A DNA stretch of 64,000 nt, taken from Paludibacteraceae bacterium (GTDB lineage: Bacteria; Bacteroidota; Bacteroidia; Bacteroidales; Paludibacteraceae). Position 1 is the first letter of the stretch; each line of letters starts with the position of its first letter. The notes beneath the pieces were generated by a model, which did no database searches, was not told the origin of the DNA, and worked only from the letters and a program-made list of their open reading frames with translations. The DNA is taken from positions 51,547-115,546 of the forward strand of contig CAJOMJ010000013.1 in the NCBI GenBank assembly GCA_905235505.1, in the 5' to 3' direction. The position numbers and the translations under genes were made by a program. Of this stretch, positions 24,927 through 34,160 are shown piece by piece.

Positions 24927-25018
24927 CACCGAAAATCACTCCTGCCGACTTATCAACTGACAGCGCACAGCGCATACAAACCTGTAACCCTATTAACCAA
25001 ACAACATTCAACTGCCTT

Positions 25019-25714
25019 ATGAAACACCTTGTAGTATTCACCGGTGCCGGCATCAGTGCTGACAGCGGTCTCTCTACCTTCCGCGATGCGGACGGATATT
25101 GGGACAAATATCGTATTGAAGATGTCTGCACTCACGAAGCCATCCTCCTCAACCGTCCTCTTGTAATAGACTTCTACAATCAGCGGCGCAAAGAGATACT
25201 CGCTGCTCAACCCAACGCTGCCCATCTCGCAATAGCTGAACTCGAGAAGCATTTCCGTGTAGATGTCATCACCCAGAATATCGACGACCTCCACGAGCGC
25301 GCAGGTTCAACCTCTATCACACACCTCCATGGAGAGATAACCAAACTGCGTAGCAGCAACGACGAACTCGCCACCGTCCCCCTCTCCGGTTGGGAACAAC
25401 CTCTCGATGCCCGCCATCCGGATGGCTCGCTTCTACGCCCGTATATAGTCTTCTTCGGCGAAGGTGTACCCCTCTTTCCTAAAGCATGTGAGATAGCCTC
25501 CAAAGCCGAAATACTCCTCGTCGTAGGCACCTCCCTTAACGTTTACCCCGCCGCCTCATTGCTCCAATATGTCGATGAAAACGTGCCTATCTACTTCGTT
25601 GACCCGGGGCAACCTAAGTTCGGCATCTTCCAAAACCGCATAACGCATATTCAAAAACGTGCCGCCCAAGGAGTCCCCGAAATATGTCAAACTCTCATCG
25701 AAAACTACAAATGA
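25019..25714 (+). CDS. cobB: NAD-dependent protein deacylase (sirtuin, Sir2/CobB family)
   Basis: 231 residues from the ATG at 25019; longer upstream frames lie before the promoter. Sirtuins remove acetyl or longer acyl groups from lysine using NAD. Seen: GAGISADSGLSTFRDADG (NAD binding), TQNIDDLHERAGS, catalytic His in HLHGEI, FFGEGVP, and VVGTSLNVYPAASLL. The four Cys of the usual zinc ribbon between HGEI and FFGE are all absent, as in a subset of bacterial class III-like sirtuins. The stop overlaps the next gene (ATGA at 25711), so the two are coupled. Confidence 0.9.
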   Translation: MKHLVVFTGAGISADSGLSTFRDADGYWDKYRIEDVCTHEAILLNRPLVIDFYNQRRKEILAAQPNAAHLAIAELEKHFRVDVITQNIDDLHERAGSTSITHLHGEITKLRSSNDELATVPLSGWEQPLDARHPDGSLLRPYIVFFGEGVPLFPKACEIASKAEILLVVGTSLNVYPAASLLQYVDENVPIYFVDPGQPKFGIFQNRITHIQKRAAQGVPEICQTLIENYK

Positions 25715-27480
25715 CAGATTCCCGTATCATGAAACGTTCTCCCATAACCCTTCTGCCGGCTTGTCTTTTGCTGCTTGCTCTTTTCTCTGCATGCTCTAAA
25801 GACAAGACTCATACCGAGACTATGTTTCTTGCCTCCGACCAACCTCGTGTCTTGGCATACTCTTTCTCTGAAGATAATATACCCTTCGTCACCGATACTC
25901 TTACCCGTGGTACGGAAGTCGAAGTCTATGTCTCTGACAAACAAAAGTTCGAAAAACAGACTTTCTATCGCCTTAAATCCAAGTCAAAGAACCTCTATAT
26001 AAAAAAAGACAATTTCTCGGTGGAAAGGAGCAAATCTGTACAGGAAACCTCCATCTGGGTGCGCACTCCTGCTTCTGTCATCTCCGATACCCTCTCATCA
26101 CAAATCTGTGGCCTTGCCGAGAAAGGAAAGTCTTACCCCGTCATCGGGTTCGACTATCTCTATTCTAACGGTATGGTCAATAGGTATCTTATTGCCTGCG
26201 GACAAGATACAGGTTGGCTCTATTCCAAATATACTGTCTTCACCTCCGAAGAAGCCTCTGCCAACTACATGCCTCAACTCTACGACTCCATCCACTCTCT
26301 CGTTCGTAACACTTTCGGCGGTGGCGAGGCAATCTCTTGTGACTACTACCCCGTGGAAAAACCCGTTTTCAACGATAATCCTATGCCTGAACAGGTGTAC
26401 AGTCTCTACCTCAATATCTCGCCTGCCGTAATAGGCAAAATCGACTCCTTCATTGACCTTGCAAAGCAGACAAAGATAAACGCTTTCGTTCTTGATATGA
26501 AAGACAACGAGTGCCCCGCTTTCAAGGCGGAGACTTTCGAGCGATACTCTCCTACTAACTTCAAGTGGGGTGGCAAGAACAAGGAGAAGATGTATGAGTA
26601 TGCCGTCAGTCGCCTCCATGAAGAAGGTTTCTATGTGATAGGCAGAATAACCTGTTTCAAAGATAGCTATTTCGTCAAAGATAACCCTGACTGTGCGATT
26701 ACTGACAGGGTCACAGGCGAACCTTTCTTTCACAACAAAGCCTACTGGCCCAGTGCCTACGACCGACGTGTATGGCAGTTTAATGTTGAATTGGCGAAAG
26801 AATGTATCCGCAAGTTTCATCTCAATGAAATTAACTTCGACTACGTTCGTTTCCCCGACAAGATGCAGAGCGTAGAAGGCGAAATCAACTATCACAACCG
26901 CTACAACGAGTCCAAAGTGCAAGCCATTCAGCGCTTCGTTCAGTATGCCTGCGACGAAATTCATCCTCTCGGTGTCTATGTTTCCATCGATGTCTTCGGC
27001 GAAACCACCAACAAAGGTTATACTACTCCTTATGGGCAGTATTGGCCTGCACTGAGCAATGTGGCCGACGTAATGTGTGGCATGCCTTACCCCGACCATT
27101 TCGCACAGGGATACGGTGGAATACGCAACCCTTGGAACAACCCGTATAAAACCCTGAATGTATGGGGCAGAAATGCGCAGGCAAGGCAAGCAGAGTGTCC
27201 CACTCCCGCCAAAGTGCGCACTTGGGTCCAGGCATATCATGTTATGCGCTATGTTGATCCAAACGGAATAGACTATAATGGTTACAATATCTCGCAAGAG
27301 ATTCGCGGACTCTATGATGCCGGCTGCCGGGATGGCTATATCACATGGCTCAGCAACTCCTCTCTGCAGAAATATATAGAGAAGAAACATGCTTTCGAGA
27401 TAGACTATTTAACGGAATATAACCAAAGACAAGACTCTATTTTGAAAAGTCAGGAAAATAACGTACCTTTGCAGCAGTAA
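25711..27480 (+). CDS. DUF4015 putative glycoside hydrolase lipoprotein
   Basis: 589 residues from the ATG at 25711 overlapping the sirtuin stop; an internal ATG at 25729 (MKRSPITLLPACLLLLALFS) would give a tighter lipoprotein signal, with the lipobox Cys in LALFSACSK. An N-terminal SH3-like stretch (about 45-110) precedes a TIM-barrel-like domain: INAFVLDMKDNECPAFKAET, YVIGRITCFKDSYF, FHLNEINFDYVRFPD, VYVSIDVFGETTNKGY, ADVMCGMPYPDHFAQGYGG, and RDGYITWLSNSSLQKY. These match DUF4015, predicted to cleave glycans; the substrate is unknown. Acidic residues in NFDYVRFPD and SIDVFGE are candidate catalytic groups. Confidence 0.8.
   Translation: MTDSRIMKRSPITLLPACLLLLALFSACSKDKTHTETMFLASDQPRVLAYSFSEDNIPFVTDTLTRGTEVEVYVSDKQKFEKQTFYRLKSKSKNLYIKKDNFSVERSKSVQETSIWVRTPASVISDTLSSQICGLAEKGKSYPVIGFDYLYSNGMVNRYLIACGQDTGWLYSKYTVFTSEEASANYMPQLYDSIHSLVRNTFGGGEAISCDYYPVEKPVFNDNPMPEQVYSLYLNISPAVIGKIDSFIDLAKQTKINAFVLDMKDNECPAFKAETFERYSPTNFKWGGKNKEKMYEYAVSRLHEEGFYVIGRITCFKDSYFVKDNPDCAITDRVTGEPFFHNKAYWPSAYDRRVWQFNVELAKECIRKFHLNEINFDYVRFPDKMQSVEGEINYHNRYNESKVQAIQRFVQYACDEIHPLGVYVSIDVFGETTNKGYTTPYGQYWPALSNVADVMCGMPYPDHFAQGYGGIRNPWNNPYKTLNVWGRNAQARQAECPTPAKVRTWVQAYHVMRYVDPNGIDYNGYNISQEIRGLYDAGCRDGYITWLSNSSLQKYIEKKHAFEIDYLTEYNQRQDSILKSQENNVPLQQ
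27441..27471 (+). promoter_or_regulatory. tsaB promoter inside the 3' end of the DUF4015 gene
   Basis: TTTG (27441-27444), 19 bp, TACCTTTG (27464-27471), lying within the last codons of the upstream gene and 23 bp before the tsaB ATG. Confidence 0.7.
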
Positions 27481-27494
27481 TCTTCAAATCGCCG

Positions 27495-28205
27495 ATGCCA
27501 ATGATTCTCAATATAGAAACATCAACCAATATCTGTTCTGTTGCAGCCACGGAAGGCAAAAACGTACTCTGCTCCTACAGAAGTGAGAACGGCAATCATG
27601 CGCACGACCTGCCTTTGTTTATTGACAACATTCTCAAGACCTTGCGTGAACAAGGCAAACAACCTGACGCAGTTGCAGTCTCACAAGGTCCGGGCAGTTA
27701 TACCGGTCTCCGTATTGGTGTGGCTACTGCCAAAGGTCTTTGCTACGGATTGGATATACCTTTGATAGCAATCGACACCTTGCAAGTGCTTTGTTCCTCT
27801 CTGCTTGAGGCACAAAACTCTCTCCCCGATAACGCAGTCTTGTGCCCTATGCTTGATGCACGCCGTATGGAGGTTTATACCGCTTTATATGATACTAACC
27901 TACAACTACAGACACAGATAGAAGCAAAAATAATCGATGAAACCGCCTTTTTTAATACTGTAAATGATAAGACTATCGTATTCTTTGGCAATGGCTCTCA
28001 GAAGTGTAAAGAGGTAATTAAAAGAGACAATGTCATTTTTGTGGATGGAGTAGTGCCCGATGCAAAGTCTATGGGACTCCTTGCAGAGCAGAAACTTAAG
28101 GACAATGACCTTGCCGATATCGCCTATTTTGCACCCTTCTACCTCAAAGAATTCCATGCAACCGTTAGTCATAAAGCACAAGACGTCCTCGGAATACCAT
28201 CATGA
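27495..28205 (+). CDS. tsaB: tRNA threonylcarbamoyladenosine biosynthesis protein TsaB
   Basis: 236 residues. TsaB pairs with TsaD and TsaE to make the t6A37 modification of ANN-decoding tRNAs. The ASKHA-fold N terminus is typical: ILNIETSTNICSVA, SYRSENGNHAHDLPLFID, and the signature VSQGPGSYTGLRIGVATAKG. ATG is at 27495 (a second Met at 27501 is possible). It has its own promoter in the preceding gene. galK follows after 31 bp. Confidence 0.9.
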   Translation: MPMILNIETSTNICSVAATEGKNVLCSYRSENGNHAHDLPLFIDNILKTLREQGKQPDAVAVSQGPGSYTGLRIGVATAKGLCYGLDIPLIAIDTLQVLCSSLLEAQNSLPDNAVLCPMLDARRMEVYTALYDTNLQLQTQIEAKIIDETAFFNTVNDKTIVFFGNGSQKCKEVIKRDNVIFVDGVVPDAKSMGLLAEQKLKDNDLADIAYFAPFYLKEFHATVSHKAQDVLGIPS

Positions 28206-28236
28206 ACACAATATATCAACTAAATACATATCAACC

Positions 28237-29403
28237 ATGGAACTACAAGAATTGAAACAAGCGTTTATTGACGCTTACAGGAAAGAGGCTGAGGGAGTGT
28301 TCTTCTCCCCTGGTAGAGTTAACCTTATTGGCGAACACACCGACTACAATGGTGGCTATGTTTTCCCATGTGCACTGAGTTTTGGCACTTATCTGCTCAT
28401 TGCAAAGAACGGGGACAAACTGATGCGTTTCAAATCGCTTAATATGCCCGAAGTAACCGAACTGCCGCTCAACCAATTGACAACTCCTCTCCCCGACAAT
28501 CATTGGGTGAACTACCCGCTTGGCTGTTTGGCGCAATTCCTGAAGAAAGGAGTGAAAATAGAGCAAGGTTACGATATTCTTATCTGGGGCAATGTACCCG
28601 CAGGTGCCGGACTTAGTTCTTCAGCTGCACTTGAAGTCGTAACTGCTTATGCCTTCAATGAACTGCTCGGTACCGGTTACGACCGTACCACTCTCGCTCT
28701 TATTGGTCAGGCTTCCGAGCATGAGTTTGCAGGAGTCAACTGCGGTATAATGGACCAGTTCGCTTCCGCACAAGGCAAACAAGACCACGCTATCTTCCTC
28801 AACTGCGACACTCTCGAATTTGAACTCGTGCCTGTTAAACTGGAAGGAATAAAAGTGGTTATCAGCAACACCCACTCTCCTCATAAACTTGACTCAGGTG
28901 CATACAACGACCGTGTGGCACAATGCCAACTGGCACTGAAACAACTGCGTACCGTAAAACCGGAACTCAAGAATCTTGCTGAACTCACAGAGGCAGAGTT
29001 TGAAAAGATAGAGTCTGCTATCACCGACCCGGTTGCTCATCGTAGAGCACGCCACGTGGTAGGAGAAGTGCAACGTACAACCGATGCCGTGAAAGCTCTG
29101 CAGGCAGGCGACATAGTTACCTTCGGAAAACTTATGAATCAAAGCCATATATCTCTCCGTGATGATTACGAAGTCACCGGTCTCCATCTCGACACTCTTG
29201 CTGAAGAGGCTTGGAAAATACCCGGAGTCATTGGTTCACGCATGACAGGTGGCGGTTTCGGTGGTTGCACCGTCTCACTCGTAAAAGACGAAGCTATACC
29301 CGTATTCATCGAGAAAGTCGGAAAGGCTTACGAAGAGAAAACAGGTATAAAAGCTGACTTCTATATTGCCGAAATAGGCGATGGTGCAAGACAGATATGT
29401 TAA
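28237..29403 (+). CDS. galK: Galactokinase
   Basis: 388 residues, the family norm; the ATG at 28237 fits the conserved N terminus, and upstream Met codons overlap tsaB. GalK phosphorylates galactose with ATP in the Leloir pathway. GHMP-kinase motifs: FFSPGRVNLIGEHTDYNGGY (galactose signature), PAGAGLSSSAALEVV (ATP loop), GVNCGIMDQFAS with the catalytic Asp, and MTGGGFGGCTVSLV. galM follows by 21 bp, making a small galactose unit. galT, galE and a transporter are not in the window. Confidence 0.95.
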   Translation: MELQELKQAFIDAYRKEAEGVFFSPGRVNLIGEHTDYNGGYVFPCALSFGTYLLIAKNGDKLMRFKSLNMPEVTELPLNQLTTPLPDNHWVNYPLGCLAQFLKKGVKIEQGYDILIWGNVPAGAGLSSSAALEVVTAYAFNELLGTGYDRTTLALIGQASEHEFAGVNCGIMDQFASAQGKQDHAIFLNCDTLEFELVPVKLEGIKVVISNTHSPHKLDSGAYNDRVAQCQLALKQLRTVKPELKNLAELTEAEFEKIESAITDPVAHRRARHVVGEVQRTTDAVKALQAGDIVTFGKLMNQSHISLRDDYEVTGLHLDTLAEEAWKIPGVIGSRMTGGGFGGCTVSLVKDEAIPVFIEKVGKAYEEKTGIKADFYIAEIGDGARQIC

Positions 29404-29424
29404 TCAACTATACATAGTGTTATT

Positions 29425-30456
29425 ATGGTAAATGAAGAATCATTCACCGACTTGGTGAAAGGCAAACGTATAGGACTCTTCACTCTCTGCAATCCGCAGG
29501 GAATGAAAGTGCAGATAACCAACTACGGAGCCAAGATAGTGTCGCTCTATGCACCCGACAAAGACGGCAAACTGGCAGACGTGGTACTTGGGTTCAGCAC
29601 TCTCGAAGAATGGAAAACCAAAGAGACTTATTTCAATGCAGTCATCGGTCGTTATGCCAACCGTATCAAAGAAGGGCATTTCACTCTTGATGGCAAAGAG
29701 TACAAACTCGCTGTAAACAATGGCACCAACCACCTCCATGGAGGCAATGTCGGGTTCAACGAAAAAGTGTGGGATGTAGTAGGGCAAACCAAGCACTCTG
29801 TCAGTCTGCACTACCGTTCAGCAGACGGCGAGGAGAACTACCCTGGCACCCTCGATGTCTATGTTACTTACAATGTAACGCTTGACAACGCACTTGAGAT
29901 AACCTACGAAGCAAAAACCGATAAACCCACTGTTCTCGGTTTCACCAATCACGCCTATTTCAACCTGAAGGGTGAGGGCGAGGGCAATGTCAAAGATCAT
30001 GTATTGCAGGTGTTTGCCGACGAATACACTCCTTTTGACGATACAGCGTGTCCTACCGGCGAGATACTTTCTGTAGAAGGTACTCCTATGGATTTCCGTG
30101 AGCCTGTACTTGTAGGCGACAGAATTGACTTGCCGTTCTTTGCCCCCGGTAGGGGAATAGACAACAATTTCGTACTGAGAAAAACAGACGGAAAGAAGAA
30201 ACCCGAATTGGCAGCTGTAGTGTCTGCTGCAGGCAGAACAATGCAGGTACTTACCACTATACCAGGTCTGCAGGTATATACCGGCAACTGGGTAGAGAAA
30301 AACATAGGTAAGTCCGGCAGAGAGTATGATGTGCAGACCGCCATCTGCCTTGAGGCTCAGAATTTCCCCAACTCACCCAACATACCCTCGTTCCCCTCGC
30401 CGGTATTGCGGCCGGGAGAGGTGTACTTCGAGCAGTGCGTTTACAAGTTCGTGTAA
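29425..30456 (+). CDS. galM: Aldose 1-epimerase (galactose mutarotase)
   Basis: 343 residues. It interconverts the anomers of galactose before GalK acts. Motifs: QITNYGAKIVSLYAPDKDG, VIGRYANRI, TNHLHGGNVGFNEKVWDV (catalytic His region), LGFTNHAYFNLKGEG (catalytic His), and CLEAQNFPNSPNIPSFPS with the catalytic Glu. No signal peptide, so it is cytoplasmic, unlike many Bacteroidota mutarotases. Same strand and spacing as galK, so co-transcribed. Confidence 0.95.
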   Translation: MVNEESFTDLVKGKRIGLFTLCNPQGMKVQITNYGAKIVSLYAPDKDGKLADVVLGFSTLEEWKTKETYFNAVIGRYANRIKEGHFTLDGKEYKLAVNNGTNHLHGGNVGFNEKVWDVVGQTKHSVSLHYRSADGEENYPGTLDVYVTYNVTLDNALEITYEAKTDKPTVLGFTNHAYFNLKGEGEGNVKDHVLQVFADEYTPFDDTACPTGEILSVEGTPMDFREPVLVGDRIDLPFFAPGRGIDNNFVLRKTDGKKKPELAAVVSAAGRTMQVLTTIPGLQVYTGNWVEKNIGKSGREYDVQTAICLEAQNFPNSPNIPSFPSPVLRPGEVYFEQCVYKFV

Positions 30457-30504
30457 GTACAAGGAGTCGGTTAGAAAACATATAGACTCTGCATAAGGTA
30501 TAAG

Positions 30505-33213
30505 ATGAAGTCGAAGTTATCACGCATATTATTAGCCACGGTATTTGGTATCATAGCAATCGGTTTACCCTCGTGTTCTACACAGAAGAACACGAGGGCT
30601 ACCCGTGCCTATCATGCAATGACAACTAAGTATAACATTCGTTTCAACGGCGAAGTGGCATACGATGAAGGTCTCAAAGCTATTGACGATGCCAATCAAG
30701 ACGATTTCTCCACTCTTATACCTCTCTATAGCGTTAGCAACCATACTGCCGCACAAGCCGCTTCCAGTCAGATGGAACGCACTATAGAGAAATGTCGCAA
30801 GTGCATCAAACTGCATAGTATAAAGGTCAAACCCAAGCCCGACCCCAAGAAACGTAACGACCCCAAATACAAGGCATGGTTGCAACAGGAGGAGTTCAAT
30901 CCGCAGATGAAAGACGCATGGATTCTGCTCGGTAAAGCAGAGTTTCACAAAGGGGATTTCCTCGGCAGTATAGGCACTTTCAACTATATCATCCGCCATT
31001 TCAGTTACGACAAAGACATGGTCGCTCAATGCCAATTGTGGGAAGTGCGTGCTTACGCCGAAATGGGCTGGATGTATGAAGCGGAAGACCTTCTGCAGAA
31101 AGTGCAACAAGATGACCTCGAACGAAAACATGCTTGGCTCTACTCTGCCGCCGCAGCCGACCTTCGTCTCAAGCAGGAGCAGTACAAGGAGGCTGTACCT
31201 TTCCTCAAACTCGCTATGCCCGAAGAGAAAAAGCCGCAACGTGTCCGCTATCTCTACCTGCTCGCACAACTGAGTGAGAGACAAGGTGACAACAATACTG
31301 CCGCTCAATACTACAAAAAAGTAGTTAAAATGAGTCCCCCTGCCGAGATGGACTTTAATGCACGTCTCCATCGTACAGAATTGTCTGCAGATGTAAAGGC
31401 ACTTAAAAACATGGTCAAACAACCCAAATATAAGGATAAACTTGACTATGTATATGGTTCGCTCGGAAATATATACCTTCAAAAGAAAGATACTGTCGAG
31501 GCACTTCGCCAATATGCTCTTGCTGTAGAAAACAGTACACAAAATGGTCTGCAGAAAGCCTCCGTTCTGATAAAGGCCGGCGACCTGTATTACGAAAGAA
31601 GCGACTATGAAAATGCAGCACCATGCTATAAGGAAGCAGCTAATATCATATCTGCTGATGCTTCAGACTATCAGCGTATCCGTAAACGTGCTGAGACGCT
31701 CGACCTGCTGGTTACCGAACTCAAGACGGTGCAGTTGCAAGATAGTTTACAGGCTCTGTCCAAGCTGACCGAAGAGGAACAGCTGAAAGTGGCGGAAAGA
31801 ATAATAGCCGAACTTGAGAAAGCCGAGAAGGAACAGGCAGAAAAAGCTGCACAGTCTGCAAGAGATGCACAACTCAACGAAGGACCAATAAGTGTTAATA
31901 CACGCAATATGATAGGTGGTGGTGCAGCCTCTGCCGAGTGGTATTTCTATAATCAGCAACTTCTTAGGCAAGGTAAGCAAGAGTTCACCGGTCGCTGGGG
32001 TAATCGTACTCTTGAGGATAACTGGCGAAGGCAAATCAAACAAACTTCTTCAGCTGATGTGTTATATGAAGAAACCGGCGAAAATATGACCACCGATAGT
32101 TTGGCTACTGATTCCACCAACACCACTCAGATAATAAGTGACATAAAGAATCCTCAGTACTATCTTCAGCAAATACCTAAAACACCTGAACAACTCATTG
32201 CATCTGATACTATGATTGCCACTGCTCTATATAATATGGTATGTATCTATGAGGACAAACTTGAGGACAAACAATTGGCAGATGAGACATTACAAGAACT
32301 TAACAAGCGTTTCCCCAACGATAGCCATCTTGCTGAACTCTATTATAGACAATATCTCTCCTGCCTCAAGCACGGTGATAAGACCCAAGCGGAACTTGCA
32401 CGGCAACAACTCATCTCTCGTTTCCCTGATAGCAAACAGGCACAGACTGCTGCCAATCCTGAGTATTTCGCCCAACTGCAACGTATCGAAGCAGAACAGG
32501 ATTCTGTGTATGAACAGGCATACAATGCTTTCCGAAGCAATAATTTCACCGAAGTGAAACGCATAAAGAACTATGCAGAAGACAACTACCAACTCAGTCC
32601 GCTCATGCCTCGTTTTCTCTTTCTTAATGCAATTGCTGTTGCACGAACAGAGAATCAGGAAGCATTCATCGAAGCATTACGCGATATGGTGCGCAGGTAT
32701 CCTGACAGTGAGACCGGTGCCATGGCAAAAGATATGCTTGCCATGATGAATGCAGGTCTTGAAAGTCAAACAGGTGACAATAGTGGTCTGCTTGACCGAC
32801 GTGGTGAAACACAACTTGAAGACTCTACCCTTGCAGAACAGACTTTCTCTGCGGAAAGAAAAGAGAAATCAAGTGTTCTGCTGCTCGTGCATGCCGAGGA
32901 GAAAACACTCAACAATCTGCTCTATGAAGTGGCTCTCTTTAACTTCTCACAGTTCCTTATTAAAGACTTCGACCTGAAAATCATACCCGTCTTCAGCGTT
33001 ACCGAAGGTGCAGTAGTTGTCTCAGGCTTTGAAAACTATGATGAGACTTTGTGGTATGTGGGAATAATGAAAGATAACCCCGATCTTTCTGCATTACTCC
33101 TGAAAGAGAATGCACGCATCATAACTATCACTGACAGCAATCTGCCCCTGCTAAACACTCGCTTTACTATAGAAGAATACGAGCAGTTCCGGCAAGATAA
33201 CCTTGAACCGTAA
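30505..33213 (+). CDS. SprE/PorW-like TPR lipoprotein
   Basis: 902 residues, lipobox ending at C24 (AIGLPSCSTQKN). Just after it, STQKNTRATRAYHAMTTKYN and IRFNGEVAYDEGLKAID match the conserved start of the SprE (Flavobacterium) / PorW (Porphyromonas) family, which supports type IX secretion and gliding in those species. TPR pairs fill about 125-400 and 560-720 (DAWILLGKAEFHKGDF, LDYVYGSLGNIYLQKKD, AGDLYYERSDYENAA). A charged coiled coil lies at about 400-455. Homologues also occur in Bacteroidota without a full type IX system, so secretion function is not proven. It stands 48 bp after galM. Confidence 0.7.
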   Translation: MKSKLSRILLATVFGIIAIGLPSCSTQKNTRATRAYHAMTTKYNIRFNGEVAYDEGLKAIDDANQDDFSTLIPLYSVSNHTAAQAASSQMERTIEKCRKCIKLHSIKVKPKPDPKKRNDPKYKAWLQQEEFNPQMKDAWILLGKAEFHKGDFLGSIGTFNYIIRHFSYDKDMVAQCQLWEVRAYAEMGWMYEAEDLLQKVQQDDLERKHAWLYSAAAADLRLKQEQYKEAVPFLKLAMPEEKKPQRVRYLYLLAQLSERQGDNNTAAQYYKKVVKMSPPAEMDFNARLHRTELSADVKALKNMVKQPKYKDKLDYVYGSLGNIYLQKKDTVEALRQYALAVENSTQNGLQKASVLIKAGDLYYERSDYENAAPCYKEAANIISADASDYQRIRKRAETLDLLVTELKTVQLQDSLQALSKLTEEEQLKVAERIIAELEKAEKEQAEKAAQSARDAQLNEGPISVNTRNMIGGGAASAEWYFYNQQLLRQGKQEFTGRWGNRTLEDNWRRQIKQTSSADVLYEETGENMTTDSLATDSTNTTQIISDIKNPQYYLQQIPKTPEQLIASDTMIATALYNMVCIYEDKLEDKQLADETLQELNKRFPNDSHLAELYYRQYLSCLKHGDKTQAELARQQLISRFPDSKQAQTAANPEYFAQLQRIEAEQDSVYEQAYNAFRSNNFTEVKRIKNYAEDNYQLSPLMPRFLFLNAIAVARTENQEAFIEALRDMVRRYPDSETGAMAKDMLAMMNAGLESQTGDNSGLLDRRGETQLEDSTLAEQTFSAERKEKSSVLLLVHAEEKTLNNLLYEVALFNFSQFLIKDFDLKIIPVFSVTEGAVVVSGFENYDETLWYVGIMKDNPDLSALLLKENARIITITDSNLPLLNTRFTIEEYEQFRQDNLEP

Positions 33214-33233
33214 AAGTCCGATACTCAGGACTT
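33214..33233. terminator. Short hairpin between convergent genes
   Basis: AAGTCC / GGACTT with an 8-nt loop lies directly after the SprE-like stop and before the CPBP stop. No T tract, so only a weak candidate. Confidence 0.35.
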
Positions 33234-34160
33234 CTACGAGTTCTTAAGTCTTGTTTCCTTGCACAACTTTCTTATAAGGTACAAGCCTGCAATAGTTACT
33301 ACAATACTTATAATGCCGAGCCATAGTGTATCACCGGTACCAAAAGTATCAATTTCATCAACGTTTTTACCCTGCATATAATATATATTGTAGAGAATAA
33401 CTGCCATCGCATTGTTTGTAAAGTGAGCCAATACCGGTAACCACAACGACCCTGACCATACCAGCAAATAACCGAACATTGCACCTAACAACATTCTGGG
33501 AATAAAACCGTAAAACTGAAAATGTATGGTGGAAAACAGTATTGCACAGACCCATATTGCAATATGATGTTTTGAAGTCACTTCTGTTGGGTTCGATGGT
33601 ATGTTTTCCGGTAGAGTCGTACCTTTATAAAACATCTGTTGCAATGTTCCGCGGAATAATGTCTCCTCGCCAAGTGCAGGAAGCAGTGCCATCAAAAACA
33701 GATTGAAAACCAATACCCCTGCATTGTCAGCCTTGATGAAACGTTCAGTAAGCTGTGCCGCAGCTTCCTCCTGACTCTTCATCAGTGCTTCCAAATCGCT
33801 CAGAAATTCAGGTAACACCAACCTCTCATTCCATGATGCCAGCATATTGACTGCAGGCGATGCACATATTATAAGCACCACGACCGCCAACCCTTCCTTC
33901 CAACCTACGCCTTTGTCCATTGACAACCAACTCATTGGCTTGTCGCTCCATAGATATGCACATATCAAGCAGGGCAATAGAAAAGTGCAAATGGTCTGTA
34001 ACATCTGCATCACTTTAAGCGACATGGTACTCTGACTGCTATCATAACATAGCAGCCATATTCCCATCGCGAGGAAGGTAAGAACCACCATAAGTGTCAA
34101 TAGCAGTAGCACTTTCCAGATTATACTGCTATTCTGCATTCTTCCTTTCAGTGGTCTCAT
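33234..34160 (-). CDS. CPBP family intramembrane metalloprotease
   Basis: 308 residues with about seven to eight membrane helices. The three motifs of the CPBP/Abi family are present: EETLFRG in PALGEETLFRGTLQQMF, His in STIHFQFYGFIPRMLLG, and HFTNNAMAVILYN. The family includes Rce1-like CAAX proteases and bacteriocin immunity proteins. A stretch of about 45 residues between helices (LPEFLSDLEALMKSQEEA) is probably periplasmic. Its ATG overlaps the pntB stop (ATGA 34157-34160), so it is the last gene of the transhydrogenase operon; a functional link is unknown. Confidence 0.85.
   Translation of the reverse strand: MRPLKGRMQNSSIIWKVLLLLTLMVVLTFLAMGIWLLCYDSSQSTMSLKVMQMLQTICTFLLPCLICAYLWSDKPMSWLSMDKGVGWKEGLAVVVLIICASPAVNMLASWNERLVLPEFLSDLEALMKSQEEAAAQLTERFIKADNAGVLVFNLFLMALLPALGEETLFRGTLQQMFYKGTTLPENIPSNPTEVTSKHHIAIWVCAILFSTIHFQFYGFIPRMLLGAMFGYLLVWSGSLWLPVLAHFTNNAMAVILYNIYYMQGKNVDEIDTFGTGDTLWLGIISIVVTIAGLYLIRKLCKETRLKNS

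Noticed and set aside
24719-25018. 100-residue N-terminal extension of the sirtuin frame
   Set aside because: It reads through the 113-bp repeat and the promoter; family homology begins at the ATG at 25019.
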